DNA from: Iodobacter sp. BJB302
GTDB taxonomy: Bacteria; Pseudomonadota; Gammaproteobacteria; Burkholderiales; Chitinibacteraceae
DNA length: 39,142 nt
Direction: 5' to 3'
Assembly: GCF_002735645.1 (NCBI RefSeq)
Contig: NZ_PDZG01000044.1
Span: 1 to 39,142 of the forward strand
Below the pieces are notes generated by a model. It was not told the DNA's origin and did not search any database. It worked only from the letters and a program-made list of their open reading frames with translations. The position numbers were made by a program, and so were the translations under genes. Below, piece by piece: positions 1-7,714 of this stretch. Position 1 is the first letter of the stretch. Each line of letters opens with the position of its first letter.

Positions 1-75
1 CGTTTTGATACCTGCTTCGCCAGTTAAATATTGCTGAACGACAGAGAGCTTGAATTGCGTTGAGTACTTGGACAT
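1..75 (-). CDS. IS3-family transposase OrfA, N-terminal fragment
   Basis: Partial gene running off the left edge. It begins with ATG at 73-75 on the minus strand and reads MSKYSTQFKLSVVQQYLTGE, then AGIKT. This is the usual start of IS3-family (IS150-like) OrfA proteins, which carry an HTH_Tnp_1 DNA-binding domain that recognises the element ends. Only 25 residues are visible, so subgroup and activity cannot be judged. The terminal repeat next to it (101-126) supports the call. Confidence 0.8.
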   Translation of the reverse strand, partial: MSKYSTQFKLSVVQQYLTGEAGIKT

Positions 76-100
76 AAAAACACCCCAAAAATATGGACGG

Positions 101-126
101 GTGTCCAACTTTTGGGGTGCAGTTCA
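101..126. repeat. IS3-type terminal inverted repeat (element edge)
   Basis: On the minus strand this reads TGAACTGCACCCCAAAAGTT followed by GGACAC, the terminal sequence typical of IS150-group IS3 elements. It lies 26 bases upstream of the OrfA start and marks the element's edge. The element stops about 28 bp past the diguanylate cyclase stop codon, so it does not interrupt that gene. The other end is outside the window. Confidence 0.75.
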
Positions 127-154
127 AAGGGCTCTGTTTAATAAGAGATGAAAA

Positions 155-1108
155 TCAGGATTCACGCAAATCCGCAGAGAAAACAGTGACGCGATTACGT
201 CCGTTTTGCTTGGATGCATAAAGTGCCAAATCAGCCTCTTCAATCACGCTGTGCGGATTGCCGCAGCCAGAATGGCAAGCAGATAATCCTAAGCTGGCTG
301 AGATTTGAATATTGGTTTCCCCAACCTGTACCGGAGATGAGCATAAGACTTCCCGAATACGCTCTGCAGCAATTTCCGCCCCGGCCAAATCAGTCTGAGG
401 CAGTAAAAGTAAAAACTCCTCGCCACCGTAGCGGCCAAACACATCGGTATCACGCAAAGTGGTCAGTACGCGTGAGGCAACTACCCTAAGCACTTCATCA
501 CCTGCAATATGCCCGTACTGATCATTCACTTGCTTAAAGCGATCAAGGTCAAACAGAATCACCGTAAAAAAAGCGGCCTGGTAGCGGGACATCCGCTCCA
601 GCTCCTGAGTGAAGCGCATATCCAGATAACGGCGGTTGTAAATACCGGTTAAACCATCCCGATTAGAAAACTCTTCCAGTTTTCCCATCGCTTCCTGCAA
701 TAGATTTTGTGCAATCGCGTTATCGGTGACATCAAACAGATTCACAGTCACCGCATCCACTTCACCAGATTCATTGCGCACCGGCATAAACGTGGTGTTT
801 TGTTGCATAAAATCCATACCGCCGGTAATGGGGCGATTATGTGAAAACTTGAATAAATAAGGCCTTTGCTCCCATGAAGTAAAGGCGAAATTCTTCAGCA
901 CAAAAACACTTTCAATTTTTTTACTTAGCCATTTTTGAGGTAATTCAGGGAATAATTCAAATAAATTAGCCCCAATTGCCTGCTCTGCACTGATGCCGCT
1001 ATGCTGAGCCATAAAACGATTCCACAGTAAAATACGATGGTTTTTATCCAGAGAAAAAACACCAACGCCCACTTCATTCACAATAAAATCACAGAGTCTT
1101 TGTTGCAT
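155..1108 (-). CDS. PAS-GGDEF diguanylate cyclase
   Basis: Protein of 317 aa predicted to make cyclic di-GMP from two GTP. Residues 8-130 form a PAS-type sensor domain. Residues about 148-310 form the GGDEF domain, with the active-site motif GGEEF at 228-232. An intact inhibitory site, RDTD at 219-222, sits exactly five residues before it, so product inhibition is expected. There is no transmembrane segment, so the enzyme is probably cytoplasmic. Its start codon shares one base with the stop of the CheC-like gene (TGATG), so it is likely translated by coupling as the last gene of a receiver-CheC-GGDEF operon. The PAS ligand is unknown. Confidence 0.92.
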   Translation of the reverse strand: MQQRLCDFIVNEVGVGVFSLDKNHRILLWNRFMAQHSGISAEQAIGANLFELFPELPQKWLSKKIESVFVLKNFAFTSWEQRPYLFKFSHNRPITGGMDFMQQNTTFMPVRNESGEVDAVTVNLFDVTDNAIAQNLLQEAMGKLEEFSNRDGLTGIYNRRYLDMRFTQELERMSRYQAAFFTVILFDLDRFKQVNDQYGHIAGDEVLRVVASRVLTTLRDTDVFGRYGGEEFLLLLPQTDLAGAEIAAERIREVLCSSPVQVGETNIQISASLGLSACHSGCGNPHSVIEEADLALYASKQNGRNRVTVFSADLRES

Positions 1109-1725
1109 CAGATCTTTTCCATAAACGCATCAATCGCCAGCTGCAATCGCAAAATTGATTCCTCCGGCATGAGTGTGAGCAGATGGCAGGTGAAATCACG
1201 AATCTCTAAAGTGAAATGAACCTCTACCAGCAGGGCGTAATTCCAGGTTATTTGCTTAATATTGATCAGCTTATCGACTTCAACATTTTCGGCCATAATG
1301 GTAGGCGCAGAATAAACCAGCGATGCACCTAATAAATCAGCTACCCCGTTTAAACAAGCGCCTACTAAAACATTGCCTACGTCCAATAGCAGCTCGCGCT
1401 CAGAAGTGCGGTCAATCACGCCATCATAGCCCATCAGATCAGCAAGATTTCTGCACCCATGCTGGTCATAAACCACCATGGCTTCACCCGACAAAGAGCC
1501 GTTAAACGATTGACGAATTGCAGTAGCGGCGCGCTTAGAGCCAATCATATTCAAAATATTGCTGGATACAGAAGATGATTGAATAATATTAATACGGGGA
1601 ACAGAAAGTTTAATAAAGGTATCTAAAATTTGTGCCAGCTGCGCACCTGCACGGCCCATTGCAATATTAGTAATTTCTTGCAATGCATCCGTTTGCTCTT
1701 CAGTCAAAAACAATTCTTCATTCAT
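1108..1725 (-). CDS. CheC-like CheY-P phosphatase
   Basis: Protein of 205 aa. The N-terminus reads LTEEQTDALQEITNIAMGRA, the CheC signature around the first active site (E17, N20 of an E-x-x-N motif). A second, slightly changed copy is at D115-N118 in LLLDVGNVLVGACLNG. CheC/CheX/FliY family proteins remove phosphate from CheY-type receivers. Here the partner is probably the receiver protein encoded just upstream, with a 4-base ATGA overlap (1722-1725). No chemotaxis genes are nearby, so the module more likely times a c-di-GMP response than controls a flagellar motor. That last point is inference. Confidence 0.85.
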   Translation of the reverse strand: MNEELFLTEEQTDALQEITNIAMGRAGAQLAQILDTFIKLSVPRINIIQSSSVSSNILNMIGSKRAATAIRQSFNGSLSGEAMVVYDQHGCRNLADLMGYDGVIDRTSERELLLDVGNVLVGACLNGVADLLGASLVYSAPTIMAENVEVDKLINIKQITWNYALLVEVHFTLEIRDFTCHLLTLMPEESILRLQLAIDAFMEKI

Positions 1726-2090
1726 AAAGCGATTCCATATTCGCGCAAAATAATCTCAATATCAGAAGCTTTCACTGGTTTTTGAACAAAGGCCGCAGCC
1801 CCCAATTGTCGTACACGCTCGCGTGCTAGCGGCTGAATATCTGCCGAAACAACCACTACATAACTATTCAGCCCCTCTTTTTGCATGGTCTCAAGTACAG
1901 AATAACCATCTAGGAGCGGCATGGTTAAATCTAAAAACATCACATCTGCTTTGCCCGCGCGATAAGCAGCCAGTGCTTCAATTCCATTGCATGCATGTGT
2001 AATTTCAACATCCCAATTAACAGGCAATGCTCTGATCAGCATTTTTCTGGCCATAGCAGAATCATCAACAACCAAAATGGGGGTAGGCAT
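1722..2090 (-). CDS. Stand-alone CheY-like response regulator receiver
   Basis: Single receiver domain of 122 aa when started at the ATG at 2090 (MPTPILVVDDSAMARKMLIR). An in-frame TTG at 2138 would add 16 atypical residues and is less likely. Visible are the acidic pair in VVDDS, the phospho-acceptor Asp in MFLDLTMP, and the conserved Lys in FVQKPVK. It has no output domain, so it must act through a partner. The CheC-like phosphatase (overlapping by 4 bases) and the GGDEF enzyme downstream are the obvious candidates. No histidine kinase is in the window. Confidence 0.9.
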   Translation of the reverse strand: MPTPILVVDDSAMARKMLIRALPVNWDVEITHACNGIEALAAYRAGKADVMFLDLTMPLLDGYSVLETMQKEGLNSYVVVVSADIQPLARERVRQLGAAAFVQKPVKASDIEIILREYGIAL

Positions 2091-2217
2091 TATTTTAGAA
2101 AATCCTTTTTTATAAACAGGCACTACACTAAAACGCAATGAATATTTTTATTTATATAAATGTCAGTTACTTTGATTTTTTTGCACACGCAAAGAGGATA
2201 AAACTCCGTCTTTTTGC

Positions 2218-2877
2218 TTAAAAAATATACTGAATCAATCTGTATGTCCCCAAAGCCATCAAGCCGCCCCCAATCAGCCAGCGTAAATATTTGTTTTTAA
2301 ATAAATACCTAAGCTGCTCAGAAAACGCAGACATCAATAATAAATTAGGGAGTGTACCCAAACCAAAAGACAACATAATTAAAGCACCGTGCCACGGGCT
2401 GGCACTTGCCAGTGCATTTAATGATGCGGTATAGACCAGACCACAGGGAAGCCATCCCCAAAGCGCGCCAACAACCAGGGTATCCGGCCAGCGCTTAATA
2501 GGTAAAAACAGCCGCATATACGGTTGAATTTTACCCCATAAAGGGCGCCCTGCTTTTTCCAGAAACAAAATTAATGAAGACCACCCTGCCATATAGCTGC
2601 CCAATAAAATCAGCAGTAAATTGGCAAAGATATACAGGCCCCCTTTCACGCCTTGCAATGAAAGCAATGCTGACAAGGAACCCAGCAAGCCCGCAAGCAT
2701 ACCAATCAGGCAATAACCGAGCAAGCGCCCGAAATTGAAACCAAGGTGATAATGCCAGCGTGGGCCATTGGGAAGCTGCAAACTAAAAGCGGCGACCACG
2801 CCGCCGCACATTCCTGCACAATGCCCGCCCCCTAAGAGGCCGGCAAGAAACAATGCGAAAAGATCTGATTCAAGCAT
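2218..2877 (-). CDS. DsbD_2/TauE-SafE-like membrane protein
   Basis: Integral membrane protein of 219 aa with about six hydrophobic segments. Its N-terminus contains GLLGGGHCAGMCGG, the conserved Cys motif (GHCxGMCGG) of the family annotated as sulfite exporter TauE/SafE or cytochrome biogenesis DsbD_2 (PF13386). Members often sit beside cbb3 oxidase assembly, hemN and fnr genes, and a role in metal or thiol handling during cytochrome maturation has been suggested for the family. Here it lies 4 bp downstream of hemN on the same strand, so it is probably co-transcribed with it. The substrate cannot be told from sequence. Confidence 0.75.
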   Translation of the reverse strand: MLESDLFALFLAGLLGGGHCAGMCGGVVAAFSLQLPNGPRWHYHLGFNFGRLLGYCLIGMLAGLLGSLSALLSLQGVKGGLYIFANLLLILLGSYMAGWSSLILFLEKAGRPLWGKIQPYMRLFLPIKRWPDTLVVGALWGWLPCGLVYTASLNALASASPWHGALIMLSFGLGTLPNLLLMSAFSEQLRYLFKNKYLRWLIGGGLMALGTYRLIQYIF

Positions 2878-2881
2878 TCAT

Positions 2882-4285
2882 TTATATCAACTTAGAATAG
2901 CGCCCCGCTGGTGCGGCATGGCGTAAATACCGGTCAAAAACCATTGCAATAGAACGAACCAGGAAACGCCCCTTGGCAGTGATTGTGATTGAATCATTAT
3001 TCAATACAAGTAAACCATCCTGCTCATAAGGCGCAAGCAATTCCAACTCTTCTGCAAAATAGCTATTAAAATCAATTAAATAAGACAATTCAACAGGCTG
3101 AAAACTAAGCTCAAACTGGCACATCAGTGACTGAATCACTGAGCCACGCAAAAAATCATCGTGACTAATTAATAAACCGCGCTCAACAGGCAGGCGATCT
3201 GCATCTAAAGCCTGATAATAAGCATCTAAATCTTTTACATTCTGGGCAAAACAATTGGCCACCTTGCCAATTGCAGACACCCCAAAAGCCATCAAATCGC
3301 AATCTGCATGGGTAGAATAGCCCTGGAAATTACGGTGTAATTGACCACGCCTCTGAGCAATTGCTAAAGCATCATCCGGCAAGGAAAAATGATCCATACC
3401 GATATAAACATAACCGGCCGCCAGTAACTGATTCACACTACTTTGTAAGATATCGAGTTTACCCTCTGTAGTGGGTAAATGCCCAGCATCAATGCGTCTT
3501 TGCGGCTTAAATCGCTCAGGTAAATGAGCGTAGCTGTACAATGCCAGCCGGTCGGGGCGCAAAGTGAGTACTTTTTCGATGGTGTCACGCATAGTGGCCT
3601 GACTTTGATGCGGCAAGCCATAGATCAGATCAATGCTGACTGATTTAAAACCCTTTGCTCTTGCTGCATCAATGACGATGCGTGTTTCTTCTTCACTTTG
3701 CACACGGTTAACCGCCTGCTGAACTTCCGGATTAAAATCCTGAATACCCACACTCATCCTGTTAAAACCAATCGCGCCTAAATGCGCCACTGTTGCGGCA
3801 CTGACCTTGCGCGGATCAATTTCAATCGAAAACTCGCCATCGGGCTTTAAATCAAAATGGGCACGAATCCCATCCATCAGTCTGCTTAATTGATCATCAG
3901 TCAAAAAAGTAGGCGTACCGCCGCCAAAATGCAACTGAGAAACCGTGCCGCGCTTTGTTAATAATGCCGACTGTAATTTTACCTCTTTAAGGAGATAATT
4001 GAGATATTGGTCTGCTTTGCTCTGATCCTTGGTAATGACTTTGTTACAGGCGCAGTAATAACAAATGGTATTGCAAAATGGCAGGTGAAAATACAAGGAT
4101 AATGGCTTAACACGGGTGCCGGGCTGTTGTTGTAATACACTTTGCTCATAAGTATGTGCATCCATTGCAGCAAATCGATCCGCAGTGGGGTAGGATGTAT
4201 ACCTTGGGCCTTTCCCATTGTGTTGACTAATTAAATTTCGATCAAAATCAAGCGGCTGTAACACAGCAACATTATCTTGGAGCAT
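2882..4285 (-). CDS. hemN: Oxygen-independent coproporphyrinogen III dehydrogenase HemN
   Basis: Radical-SAM enzyme of 467 aa that decarboxylates coproporphyrinogen III to protoporphyrinogen IX without oxygen, a cytoplasmic step of heme synthesis. The cluster motif C71-x3-C75-x2-C78, followed by C80, lies in PFCNTICYYCACNK, and a GGGTPTF SAM-binding motif follows. The length is that of true HemN (about 455-470 aa), not of the shorter HemW paralogues. It is transcribed away from fnr. A perfect FNR box (4343-4356) lies in the shared promoter region, which fits anaerobic control. An AAAGGA ribosome site precedes the ATG. Confidence 0.95.
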   Translation of the reverse strand: MLQDNVAVLQPLDFDRNLISQHNGKGPRYTSYPTADRFAAMDAHTYEQSVLQQQPGTRVKPLSLYFHLPFCNTICYYCACNKVITKDQSKADQYLNYLLKEVKLQSALLTKRGTVSQLHFGGGTPTFLTDDQLSRLMDGIRAHFDLKPDGEFSIEIDPRKVSAATVAHLGAIGFNRMSVGIQDFNPEVQQAVNRVQSEEETRIVIDAARAKGFKSVSIDLIYGLPHQSQATMRDTIEKVLTLRPDRLALYSYAHLPERFKPQRRIDAGHLPTTEGKLDILQSSVNQLLAAGYVYIGMDHFSLPDDALAIAQRRGQLHRNFQGYSTHADCDLMAFGVSAIGKVANCFAQNVKDLDAYYQALDADRLPVERGLLISHDDFLRGSVIQSLMCQFELSFQPVELSYLIDFNSYFAEELELLAPYEQDGLLVLNNDSITITAKGRFLVRSIAMVFDRYLRHAAPAGRYSKLI

Positions 4286-4342
4286 CCTGTTTTATCCTTT
4301 TATCGTATCAGTGCAGCTTGCCCAGATTCATTTTTCATAACC

Positions 4343-4356
4343 TTGATCGATATCAA
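4343..4356. promoter_or_regulatory. Perfect FNR/Anr box
   Basis: TTGATCGATATCAA matches the FNR consensus TTGAT-N4-ATCAA at all ten defined positions. It lies between hemN (start 4285, minus) and fnr (start 4416, plus). On the plus strand a CATACT -10 candidate at 4377-4382 puts the box centre about 40 bp upstream of the likely start site, the normal class II activating position. It could therefore support fnr autoregulation as well as hemN control. Confidence 0.88.
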
Positions 4357-4415
4357 AATCTGCACGGGAAATCGTGCATACTAGGTGATATCGAGAACAC
4401 GAATTGAAACGCCCC

Positions 4416-5165
4416 ATGACAACAACATCTCACACCCCAGTACGCGACCTCAGCCTTAAGCATCTTCGCCAGAGCTGTGTCAATTGCAGCTTGCGTGAGC
4501 TTTGCCTGCCTATCGGTCTTTCTACAGAAGAAATGCGCGAGCTGGATACTCTGATCACCCAGGCCAAGCCCATTAAGCGGGGCGAAGCGCTCTACCGTGC
4601 CGGAGAACCTTTCCGCTCACTGTTCGCTATCCGGCTTGGCTTTTTCAAAGCCAGTGTTATTTCAGAAGACGGCCGCGAGCAGGTCACAGGCTTTCATATG
4701 ACTGGCGAGCTGATGGGCATGGATGCCGTAAGCTCAGATCTGCACTCTTGCGATGCCATTGCACTGGAAGACAGCGAAGTTTGCGAGCTGCCCTTTACCG
4801 ATATGGAAGAATTAAGCCGCCGTATCCCTATTTTGCAACATCACTTTTATAAGCTGATGAGCCGGGAAATTGTTCGCGACCATGGCGTGATGCTCTTGCT
4901 GGGCAATATGAAGGCCGAAGAACGTATTGCTGCCTTTCTGCTGAATCTGTCTCAGCGTTTTGCCATTCGTGGCTATTCGGCCAGCAGCTTTCATTTACGC
5001 ATGACGCGTGAAGAAATCGGCAGCTACCTAGGGCTCAAGCTGGAAACAGTCAGCCGCTCGCTTTCTAAATTCCAGGAAAATGGTTTAATTAAAGTGCAAA
5101 ACCGTCTGATTGAAATTATCAATCCCGATGCACTGAAGCAGCTTATCAACAACTGCCATCAATAA
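4416..5165 (+). CDS. fnr: FNR-family oxygen-sensing transcription regulator
   Basis: Crp/Fnr-type regulator, 249 aa from the ATG at 4416. A TTG at 4404 would add four residues. The [4Fe-4S] ligands are the cluster C21, C24, C30 (SCVNCSLRELC) plus C112 in LHSCDAIA, matching the four-cysteine pattern of E. coli FNR. A cAMP-binding-like sensory fold occupies about 35-150. A C-terminal helix-turn-helix carries ETVSRS (210-215), the residues that read TTGAT half-sites. It is expected to dimerise and bind DNA when oxygen is low. It sits divergent to hemN around a perfect FNR box and 5 bp upstream of the next gene. Confidence 0.93.
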   Translation: MTTTSHTPVRDLSLKHLRQSCVNCSLRELCLPIGLSTEEMRELDTLITQAKPIKRGEALYRAGEPFRSLFAIRLGFFKASVISEDGREQVTGFHMTGELMGMDAVSSDLHSCDAIALEDSEVCELPFTDMEELSRRIPILQHHFYKLMSREIVRDHGVMLLLGNMKAEERIAAFLLNLSQRFAIRGYSASSFHLRMTREEIGSYLGLKLETVSRSLSKFQENGLIKVQNRLIEIINPDALKQLINNCHQ

Positions 5166-5170
5166 ACCCT

Positions 5171-5857
5171 ATGACTCTATTAAATGGCCCAGTTCTGTTT
5201 CTTGCCCCTGCGGCCATTTTAGAGTCACTGCAATCCCGGCTTAATCCCCTGCAGCTTTCGCAGCTTATGCTGCTCCCCTTGGGAATGCAGGGCCAGATCC
5301 CTGCTTTGCCTCCGGGGGGATTATTAATCAGCGCGGGTCATAGCTGCTTGGATGATTATCTGCTGAGTGCCCGATGGGCTCAGGCTCAACAATGGCAGCA
5401 TGTCGATCTGGCCCTCACCGGCGAGCCCCAATGCGCAGCGCAGTTTGGCTGGATGCTGGCAGCAGGCGGCACGCATCAGGCACTAAGCCTTGCTGAGCCG
5501 CTGCTTGACGCGCTGGCCCCTGCTGGCCGCAACAGCTGGCTGCATGCTGGCGGCCCCGGTGCCGCCAGTTTCTTAGCCTTATTGCAACTCATCCTGATGA
5601 AACCGCTTCTGGAAAGTTGGAAAATCATTTTCCCTAATGGCAGGCCTTCACCCAAAGCAGATTTGCTGAAGCTAGCCCAACTGCAAACAGAACAATGGCA
5701 AAGCATTGCGCCGCTTTGCTCACACTATTTAAACTTCGCTCAAAACAGAGCACATCAACCTTTCCACGCACAGAACTGCCCGTTCAATCTGCCTGCGCAG
5801 GTTGAGCCCGCCAGTACGCTGGCACAGTTTATCCTGTCTTTAACGAAAGGCCATTAA
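5171..5857 (+). CDS. Degenerate 6-phosphogluconate dehydrogenase-like protein
   Basis: Protein of 228 aa without an obvious standard annotation. Read against decarboxylating 6PGDH enzymes, it follows the family from the second half of the NAD(P)-binding domain: VLFLAPA matches VxLMVPA, SAGHSCLDDYLLSA matches DGGNSYYKDSxRRA, the strand before GWMLAAGG matches the GxxLMIGG region, and NSWLHAGGPGAASFLALLQ matches the GWLHCGPxGAGHFVKMVHN helix. The N-terminal Rossmann glycine motif is absent. The catalytic Lys of HFVKMVHN is replaced by Leu, so oxidoreductase activity is unlikely. It probably forms an operon with fnr (5 bp gap). The homology is judged by eye; function unknown. Confidence 0.6.
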   Translation: MTLLNGPVLFLAPAAILESLQSRLNPLQLSQLMLLPLGMQGQIPALPPGGLLISAGHSCLDDYLLSARWAQAQQWQHVDLALTGEPQCAAQFGWMLAAGGTHQALSLAEPLLDALAPAGRNSWLHAGGPGAASFLALLQLILMKPLLESWKIIFPNGRPSPKADLLKLAQLQTEQWQSIAPLCSHYLNFAQNRAHQPFHAQNCPFNLPAQVEPASTLAQFILSLTKGH

Positions 5858-5895
5858 AAACCCCAGCCAAGCCGCAGCAGATTTACAAACCATCA

Positions 5896-5918
5896 AAAAA
5901 ACACCCGCGGTTTTTTTT
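5896..5918 (+). terminator. Possible weak terminator after the fnr operon
   Basis: An A-run, the short stem ACC-CGC-GGT and a run of eight T residues lie about 40 bp past the stop at 5857. The G/C part of the stem is only three pairs, extended by A-T pairs across one mismatch, so this is a weak candidate. Confidence 0.4.
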
Positions 5919-6120
5919 GTGTCGCCCGTCTTTCTAATTCATGCTCTATAGCCATCAGCCATAAATGGCCAATTCATAAACACCCCCATCTAACGCCCTC
6001 CCCCTGCGGCATGGCTTGGCATTTAATGCCTTTCCACATGCAGCAAACCCATTAGTCATCCATGAATAAATAGCTTTTAAGCTAGAAAATTTAGACTTTC
6101 ATGCGTTATCTGTCATTTAT
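5919..6120. other. Intergenic stretch without recognisable content
   Basis: Between the putative terminator and the protease promoter I see no convincing coding frame, RNA gene or repeat. Together with the protease leader this makes a 560-bp gene-free interval. Confidence 0.5.
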
Positions 6121-6148
6121 TTGACAATTTACTGATGTTTTCTATAGT
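6121..6148 (+). promoter_or_regulatory. Sigma-70 promoter for the secreted protease
   Basis: A perfect -35 TTGACA (6121-6126), a 16-bp spacer and -10 TATAGT (6143-6148). It would start transcription near 6155 and give an mRNA leader of about 265 nt before the ATG at 6420. Confidence 0.65.
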
Positions 6149-6161
6149 AAGGCGTGCTTAC

Positions 6162-6176
6162 GTCAATGTCATTGAC
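6162..6176. promoter_or_regulatory. Palindrome just downstream of the protease promoter (operator candidate)
   Basis: GTCAAT-GTC-ATTGAC is a perfect 6+3+6 inverted repeat. It covers about +7 to +21 of the predicted transcript, a good place for a repressor. No regulator can be named. Confidence 0.4.
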
Positions 6177-6319
6177 ATAAAAAATAGACTTACTAAAAAA
6201 TCAGAAAAAAAACCTCTTACGCCCTTTATTCAAGTTCATTCATTCCACGTAAATGAGGGCGCTGCTTTGCTCATAATTTGTATTTAGCGCTAAACGAATG
6301 TAATGCACTCGTTAGCCAC

Positions 6320-6354
6320 GATGTAGTAAACCTCTGTAATCCAGAGGATGTAGT
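6320..6354 (+). repeat. Hairpin flanked by direct repeats in the protease leader
   Basis: A 6-bp stem CCTCTG (6331-6336) / CAGAGG (6342-6347) with a 5-nt loop lies between two copies of GATGTAGT (6320-6327 and 6347-6354). It sits about 70 nt before the start codon. It may be an RNA structure or a protein site; it matches no riboswitch class I recognise. Confidence 0.35.
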
Positions 6355-6419
6355 GAAGGAGTTAGAACGGGCTTACACCAGTTTTAACATCCATTTATAA
6401 AACCAAAGAAGAGACAACC

Positions 6420-7646
6420 ATGAAAAAACACATCAAATTAACTGCAGCCTTACTCGCCACACTATGTGCACTGCCTTTATCCAGCATGGCAGCCAACAGC
6501 ACGCCCGCCAAACCCACCATTGTAGGGGGCATTGAAACAACGCCTAATTCCAGGCCCTACCAAGTGGCCTTACTCATGAATGGCCGCCAGGGCTGCGGTG
6601 GTACCTTAATCAGCCCCAACTGGGTTTTAACAGCAGCCCATTGCGTGGATGGTGCATCGACCAGCTCACTGACGGTACAGGTGGGCGCTCACAGCATGAG
6701 CCGTCGTGACGGGCAAAATATTCGAGTCAGCCAAATCATTACCCACGAAAACTGGAGTGGCGCACAGGGGATACGTTCAGGCTGGGATATTACAGTGCTA
6801 AAACTTGCAAGCCCTGCCAGTGCAAGTATTATACCAGCCAAACTACCTACCGTTGCCATTGAAAACCAAATTGCTGGTATTGGTAAAAGCGTGACCGTAT
6901 CAGGCTGGGGCCTGACAAGAAATCAAGGCAGCCCGAGTGATGTGCTGCGTGAAGTGAATTTACCGGTATTAAGCAATCAGGTCTGTAGCAGCGAGCTGAA
7001 TTTCAACCTGCCCGCATCGGTGATTTGCGGCGGGGGTGCGGGAGGTGTTTCGGCCTGCAATGGTGATAGTGGCGGGCCATTTGTTGCGGCCCAAAACGGC
7101 AATTTCTATAGCATCGGCATTGTTAGCTGGGGCAATTCATGCGTCGGTGCCACGGCATTCACCCGTACCTCCAGCTACCTGCCATGGATTGCACAAAAAA
7201 CCGGCATCACTCCCGATGAGACCGGAGGTGGCGATCAAAAACCTGTTGCCTCGTTCAGCAGCAATATTGTCGGTATGAATGCCAGCTTTAAAGACACATC
7301 ATCTGACGACAAAGGCATCAGCAATTGGGCATGGAGCTTTGGTGACAATTCAAGCTCAACGCAGCAATCTCCAAACCACAGCTATGCCAGCGCAGGCACT
7401 TACAATGTCAGCCTCACCGTAACCGATACGGCAGGACAAAGTAACAGCATGTCGCAATTAGTCAAAATAGGCGGTGACAGCGGCTGCGGCAATATTACGG
7501 CGTGGAGCGCAAGCATTACCTATAAAGTCATGGATATTGTCAGCTTTATGGGCAATAAGTATCAGGCAAGCTGGTGGTCAAATGCCGCACGTCCTGATGT
7601 TTACAGCAATGTATGGACGCTGCTAGGCAGCTGCAGCGCTAAGTAA
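6420..7646 (+). CDS. Secreted S1 serine protease with PKD and chitin-binding domains
   Basis: Protein of 408 aa. A signal peptide (1-24, cut near SMA|AN) and a short propeptide precede IVGG at 34-37, the usual activation site. The trypsin-fold domain carries the triad H74 (TAAHC), D123 and S217 (GDSGGP). Six residues before the catalytic Ser is S211 instead of Asp, so the S1 pocket looks chymotrypsin-like, not trypsin-like. A PKD domain follows (273-352, with WSFGDNSSS and YASAGTYNVSLTVTD). Residues 355-408 form an aromatic-rich CBM5/12-type domain (ITAWSASITY, YQASWWSN). It is probably exported by Sec and a type II system to digest chitin-associated protein. It is monocistronic, with an AAGAGAC ribosome site and a strong terminator. 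Confidence 0.92.
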   Translation: MKKHIKLTAALLATLCALPLSSMAANSTPAKPTIVGGIETTPNSRPYQVALLMNGRQGCGGTLISPNWVLTAAHCVDGASTSSLTVQVGAHSMSRRDGQNIRVSQIITHENWSGAQGIRSGWDITVLKLASPASASIIPAKLPTVAIENQIAGIGKSVTVSGWGLTRNQGSPSDVLREVNLPVLSNQVCSSELNFNLPASVICGGGAGGVSACNGDSGGPFVAAQNGNFYSIGIVSWGNSCVGATAFTRTSSYLPWIAQKTGITPDETGGGDQKPVASFSSNIVGMNASFKDTSSDDKGISNWAWSFGDNSSSTQQSPNHSYASAGTYNVSLTVTDTAGQSNSMSQLVKIGGDSGCGNITAWSASITYKVMDIVSFMGNKYQASWWSNAARPDVYSNVWTLLGSCSAK

Positions 7647-7652
7647 TATTTA

Positions 7653-7707
7653 AAAGCCCCCTGTTCCAACACAAAGTCATCGCTTGCTATTCGGAACAGG
7701 GGGCTTT
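7653..7707 (+). terminator. Terminator of the protease gene
   Basis: A perfect 15-bp inverted repeat, AAAGCCCCCTGTTCC (7653-7667) with its complement at 7693-7707, starts 7 bp past the stop codon. It has a long 25-nt loop and ends in CTTTCTC. Confidence 0.75.
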
Positions 7708-7714
7708 CTCACCT

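Larger units (their letters stand above)
1..126 (-). mobile_element. IS3-family insertion sequence, left part outside the window
   Basis: OrfA start plus terminal repeat define the 5' end of an IS3-family (IS150-like) element transcribed leftward. The target-site duplication cannot be checked because only one end is present. Confidence 0.75.

Noticed and set aside
2161-2217. Terminator after the DsbD_2-like gene
   Set aside because: The possible stem (AAAGACGG / CCTCTTT) has a bulge and few pairs; not convincing.
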